22,003 nt of DNA from contig CAXMST010000129.1 in assembly GCA_964196325.1 (NCBI GenBank), positions 1-22,003 of the forward strand. The letters run 5' to 3'. Shown here in pieces: positions 19,507 to 22,003 of the stretch. This DNA is from CAXMST01 sp964196325 (lineage in GTDB: Bacteria > Actinomycetota > Thermoleophilia > Solirubrobacterales > 70-9). The notes beneath the pieces were generated by a model, which saw only the letters and a program-made list of their open reading frames with translations, was not told the DNA's origin and ran no database searches. Within the stretch, counting starts at the first letter, position 1, and each line of letters begins with the position of its first letter. The translations under genes and the position numbers were made by a program.

Positions 19507-22003
19507 ATGGATCTGAGCGAGATGGATCGCATCAAGGCCTTCAGGCCTCCGCCGGCGCGGCTTCTCGCGGCGCTGGTCGTCGCCGCGTTGGCTGGCTTCC
19601 TCGTTCCCGCCGCAAGCGCGATCGCGGCGCCGGGAAAGGGCGACTCGAGGGCGGCCGAGCTCGAGCGCCGGCTCGGCCCCGGGGTGACGGTATCGGCCCA
19701 TGAGGAGACGGGCCGGGTCCGCTTCGTCGGCACGCGCCCCGGGCGTCCGATCCAGCGCCCCGAGGAGCTGCCGGCGTCGGTCGGCGCCGAAGCGGTCGGT
19801 CGGGCGTTCTTCGAGCGCTACGGCTCCCCGTTCGGCGTTCGCGACCGGACGCGGGAGCTGGGGTTGGAGAGGGTCACGGACGCGCCGCGCGGGCGCTCCT
19901 CGGCCCGCTTCCAGCAGCTGCTGGACGGTGTTCCCGTGCTCGGGGGCGAGCTGGTCGTGAACGTCGATCGGCGCGGGAACGTGCTCTCTGTCAGCGGCGA
20001 GGTGCTGCCCGCCGGTCCGCCCAGGATCAAGCCGGACATCGGCCGAGCCGATGCTCGCGGTGCGGCGCTCGACGCGGTCGCCAAGGCCCATGGGCTGCCC
20101 GCATCCGCCCTGCGCGCGACGGCTCCCGAGCTGTGGATCTACGACTCGCGCCTCTCCGGTGGCCCTGGCCTCGACCGGCCCCTGCTCACCTGGCGTCTCG
20201 AGGTGACCGCCCCCGGCCGCCCGATTCGCCAGCTCGTCCTCGTCGACGCGGAGCTGGGATCGGTGGTCCTGAGCTTCAACCAGATCGCCGACGCCCGCGA
20301 TCGCGAAGTCTGCGATGCCGCCAACGCCAATGCGGAGTACCCGTGCACGGTCTCCGCGTCGGATCGATCCGAGGGCGACACGGCGACAGGGAACCAGGAC
20401 ATCGACGAGGCCTACGACTTCTCGGGCGACACCTACGACTTCTTCGACACCCGCTTCGGGCGCGACAGCCTCGACGACGCCGGCATGACCCTGTTCTCCA
20501 CCGTCCGCCTCTGCCCCACCGGGGAGTCCTGCCCCTACGACAACGCGTTCTGGGACGGCGAGCAGATGGTCTACGGGCAGGGCTGGGCCGTGGACGACGT
20601 GGTCAGTCACGAGCTCACCCATGGGGTCACCGACTTCAGCTCGCGCCTCTTCTACTACTACCAATCGGGGGCGATCAACGAGTCACTCTCCGACGTCTTC
20701 GGCGAGTTGGTCGACCTGAGCAACACCGGCGGCACCGACACGGCGGCGACGCGCTGGCTTCTCGGCGAGGACATTCCGGGCGGCGGCGCGATCCGCGACA
20801 TGGAGGACCCCGGCGCGTTCGGCGATCCGGACCGGATGACGAGCTCGAACTACACGGCCGATCCGCTCGAAAGCGACAACGGCGGCGTCCACACCAACAG
20901 CGGCGTCAACAACAAGGCCGCCTACCTGCTCACCGACGGGGGGACGTTCAACGGTGAGACCGTGACCGGGCTCGGAATCACCAAGGCCGCGAGGATCTAC
21001 TACGAGGTCGAGACCAACATGCTCACCTCGGCGAGCGACTACGCCGACCTCCACGACGGTCTCCAGCAGGCCTGCACGAACGTGATCGGGACGGACGGCA
21101 TCGGTGCCGGCGATTGCGACGAGGTCACCGATGCGGTCAATGCCACCGAGATGGATACGGAGCCCCCGGCGGCGCCAACGCCGCAGGCGCCGACATGCGG
21201 GAACGGTGAGACCGTCGTGGACTCGTTCTTCGACGACCTCGAGAACACCGCGAGCGGCAACTGGGCGCTGACGACCAACGCCGGCACGAACGAGTGGTAC
21301 TACCCGCCCGACGCGAACCCATACGGCTTCGACGCCACCTACGCGATCAGCGGCACACGGAACTTCTGGGGCTATGACCGCCCCGCGACCGGCGACTACT
21401 CGATCGAGATGGCCAGCAACATGACGGTGCCGACGGGCGGGTTTATGCGCTTCGACCACGCCCATAGCTTCGAGCACAGCATCAGCCCTCCGCGGAGCTG
21501 GGATGGTGGCGTGGTCGAGTACAGCAGCGACAGCGGGTCGACCTGGAACGACGCCGGCTCACTGTTCACGCACAACGGCTACCCGGGCCAGATCTACGAC
21601 AAGGGGGGAACGTCGAATCCGCTCGCGGCTCGCAGCGCCTTCGTCGGCGAGAGCAACGGCTATATCTCGAGCCGAGTCGACCTGAGCTCGCTGGCCGGTC
21701 AGAGCATCCGCTTCCGATTCCGGATCGGGACCGACTCCTCGGTCGACGACTTCGGCTGGTTTGTCGACGACGTTCGGATCTACCGCTGCGACGGCGGCCC
21801 CGACAACGACCCGCCCGCGGCGCCGACGATCACCGACACCGACCCCGACTCACCGGCCAACGACAACAACCCCAAGGTCAAGGGCACGGCCGAGGCCGGC
21901 TCGACCGTGAAGCTCTACACGAGCTCGGATTGCAGCGGCGCGCCCGAGGCCCAGGGCGCGGCGGCCGACTTCGCCTCGCCGGGGCTTACCGCCACCGTCG
22001 CCG
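19507..22003 (+). CDS. Secreted M4 (thermolysin-type) metalloprotease with C-terminal MAM/InhA-like and Ig-like domains, partial
   Basis: Incomplete at the window end; 832 codons are visible without a stop. A signal peptide spans about residues 1-42 (AALVVAALAGFLVPAASA). An FTP/PepSY-type propeptide follows to about residue 250. The M4 catalytic domain has HELTH (H368, E369, H372), NESLSD with third zinc ligand E392 (20 residues after H372, as in thermolysin) and DNGGVHTNSGVNNKAAYLL with catalytic H462 and D457. After a PPAAPTPQAP linker, residues about 564-761, bracketed by C564 and C761, form a jelly-roll domain like immune inhibitor A/MAM (VEYSSDSGSTW, GWFVDDVRIYRC). A bacterial Ig-like domain starts near 770 (PAAPTITDTDPDSPANDNNP). 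All zinc and catalytic residues are present. It likely degrades extracellular protein after autoprocessing. ATG at residue 6 is an alternative start. Confidence 0.93.
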   Translation, partial: MDLSEMDRIKAFRPPPARLLAALVVAALAGFLVPAASAIAAPGKGDSRAAELERRLGPGVTVSAHEETGRVRFVGTRPGRPIQRPEELPASVGAEAVGRAFFERYGSPFGVRDRTRELGLERVTDAPRGRSSARFQQLLDGVPVLGGELVVNVDRRGNVLSVSGEVLPAGPPRIKPDIGRADARGAALDAVAKAHGLPASALRATAPELWIYDSRLSGGPGLDRPLLTWRLEVTAPGRPIRQLVLVDAELGSVVLSFNQIADARDREVCDAANANAEYPCTVSASDRSEGDTATGNQDIDEAYDFSGDTYDFFDTRFGRDSLDDAGMTLFSTVRLCPTGESCPYDNAFWDGEQMVYGQGWAVDDVVSHELTHGVTDFSSRLFYYYQSGAINESLSDVFGELVDLSNTGGTDTAATRWLLGEDIPGGGAIRDMEDPGAFGDPDRMTSSNYTADPLESDNGGVHTNSGVNNKAAYLLTDGGTFNGETVTGLGITKAARIYYEVETNMLTSASDYADLHDGLQQACTNVIGTDGIGAGDCDEVTDAVNATEMDTEPPAAPTPQAPTCGNGETVVDSFFDDLENTASGNWALTTNAGTNEWYYPPDANPYGFDATYAISGTRNFWGYDRPATGDYSIEMASNMTVPTGGFMRFDHAHSFEHSISPPRSWDGGVVEYSSDSGSTWNDAGSLFTHNGYPGQIYDKGGTSNPLAARSAFVGESNGYISSRVDLSSLAGQSIRFRFRIGTDSSVDDFGWFVDDVRIYRCDGGPDNDPPAAPTITDTDPDSPANDNNPKVKGTAEAGSTVKLYTSSDCSGAPEAQGAAADFASPGLTATVA

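Noticed and set aside
19456..20664. 402-codon minus-strand frame across the protease gene
   Set aside because: Antisense of the M4 protease, whose propeptide and catalytic motifs are unambiguous.
20683..21477. 264-codon minus-strand frame
   Set aside because: Antisense of the protease catalytic and jelly-roll domains; Val/Arg-rich shadow.
1..22003. CRISPR arrays, insertion sequences, prophage or defence islands
   Set aside because: No regularly spaced repeats, transposase, integrase or terminal inverted repeats were seen; gene content is mostly housekeeping.

Overview
This is a very GC-rich, densely coded chromosomal segment. It looks like a deep-branching actinobacterium of the Thermoleophilia/Solirubrobacterales type. 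That placement is an inference from the high third-position GC, frequent GTG/TTG starts, start-codon overlaps of the ATGA/GTGA kind, the rph-rdgB pairing, the actinobacterial membrane-protein family at 18.2 kb and the Ala/Glu/Arg-rich proteins. No 16S gene or database search supports it. No phage, IS element, CRISPR array or plasmid feature is visible.

Layout. Positions 1-2674 (minus) hold a small protein with a Cys/His zinc-ribbon-like tail, then hyuA and the first 64 codons of hyuB (hydantoinase/oxoprolinase subunits). nadB (minus) stands head-to-head with a histone-deacetylase-like amidohydrolase (plus) around one symmetric -10-like element. A 696-residue coiled-coil protein with a C-terminal helix-hairpin-helix domain runs tail-to-tail into the deacetylase. 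A short Flp-type prepilin gene with a structured leader follows. Next is a translationally coupled operon of rph, rdgB and a cation diffusion facilitator. From 10.3 to 11.3 kb is a cluster of tiny genes: a small membrane peptide, a roadblock-like protein and two unknowns. ccmG-ccmH (minus), tRNA-Gly(CCC), a pair of single-EamA-domain membrane proteins (minus), a TfoX-N protein (plus) and an SDR oxidoreductase (minus) come next. A plus-strand run of ccmE-ccmF-ccmI-like-secG-small ORF-membrane protein follows. After a 468-bp gap without a convincing gene, the window ends inside a large secreted M4 (thermolysin-type) metalloprotease.

How the genes work together. The ccm genes form most of the haem-delivery and apocytochrome-reduction half of a System I cytochrome c maturation pathway, split into two blocks of opposite orientation about 2.3 kb apart; ccmABCD are not in the window. 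rph and rdgB cover RNA 3'-end processing and nucleotide-pool sanitation. The remaining genes are largely housekeeping or secretory.

The most notable sequence-level observations are these. TANNNT-like boxes recur 6-8 nt before start codons, suggesting widespread leaderless transcription. A palindromic TANNNTA lies exactly between nadB and the deacetylase. The CcmE protein carries CxxxF where HxxxY or CxxxY is expected. A 13-14 bp hairpin abuts the rph start codon. The CDF transporter has an H/D/H/D transport site that predicts zinc selectivity. Two adjacent half-size EamA proteins look like an obligate pair. I do not see a clearly new multi-gene defence or mobile system; the least explained material is the roadblock cluster and the 19.0-19.5 kb gap.
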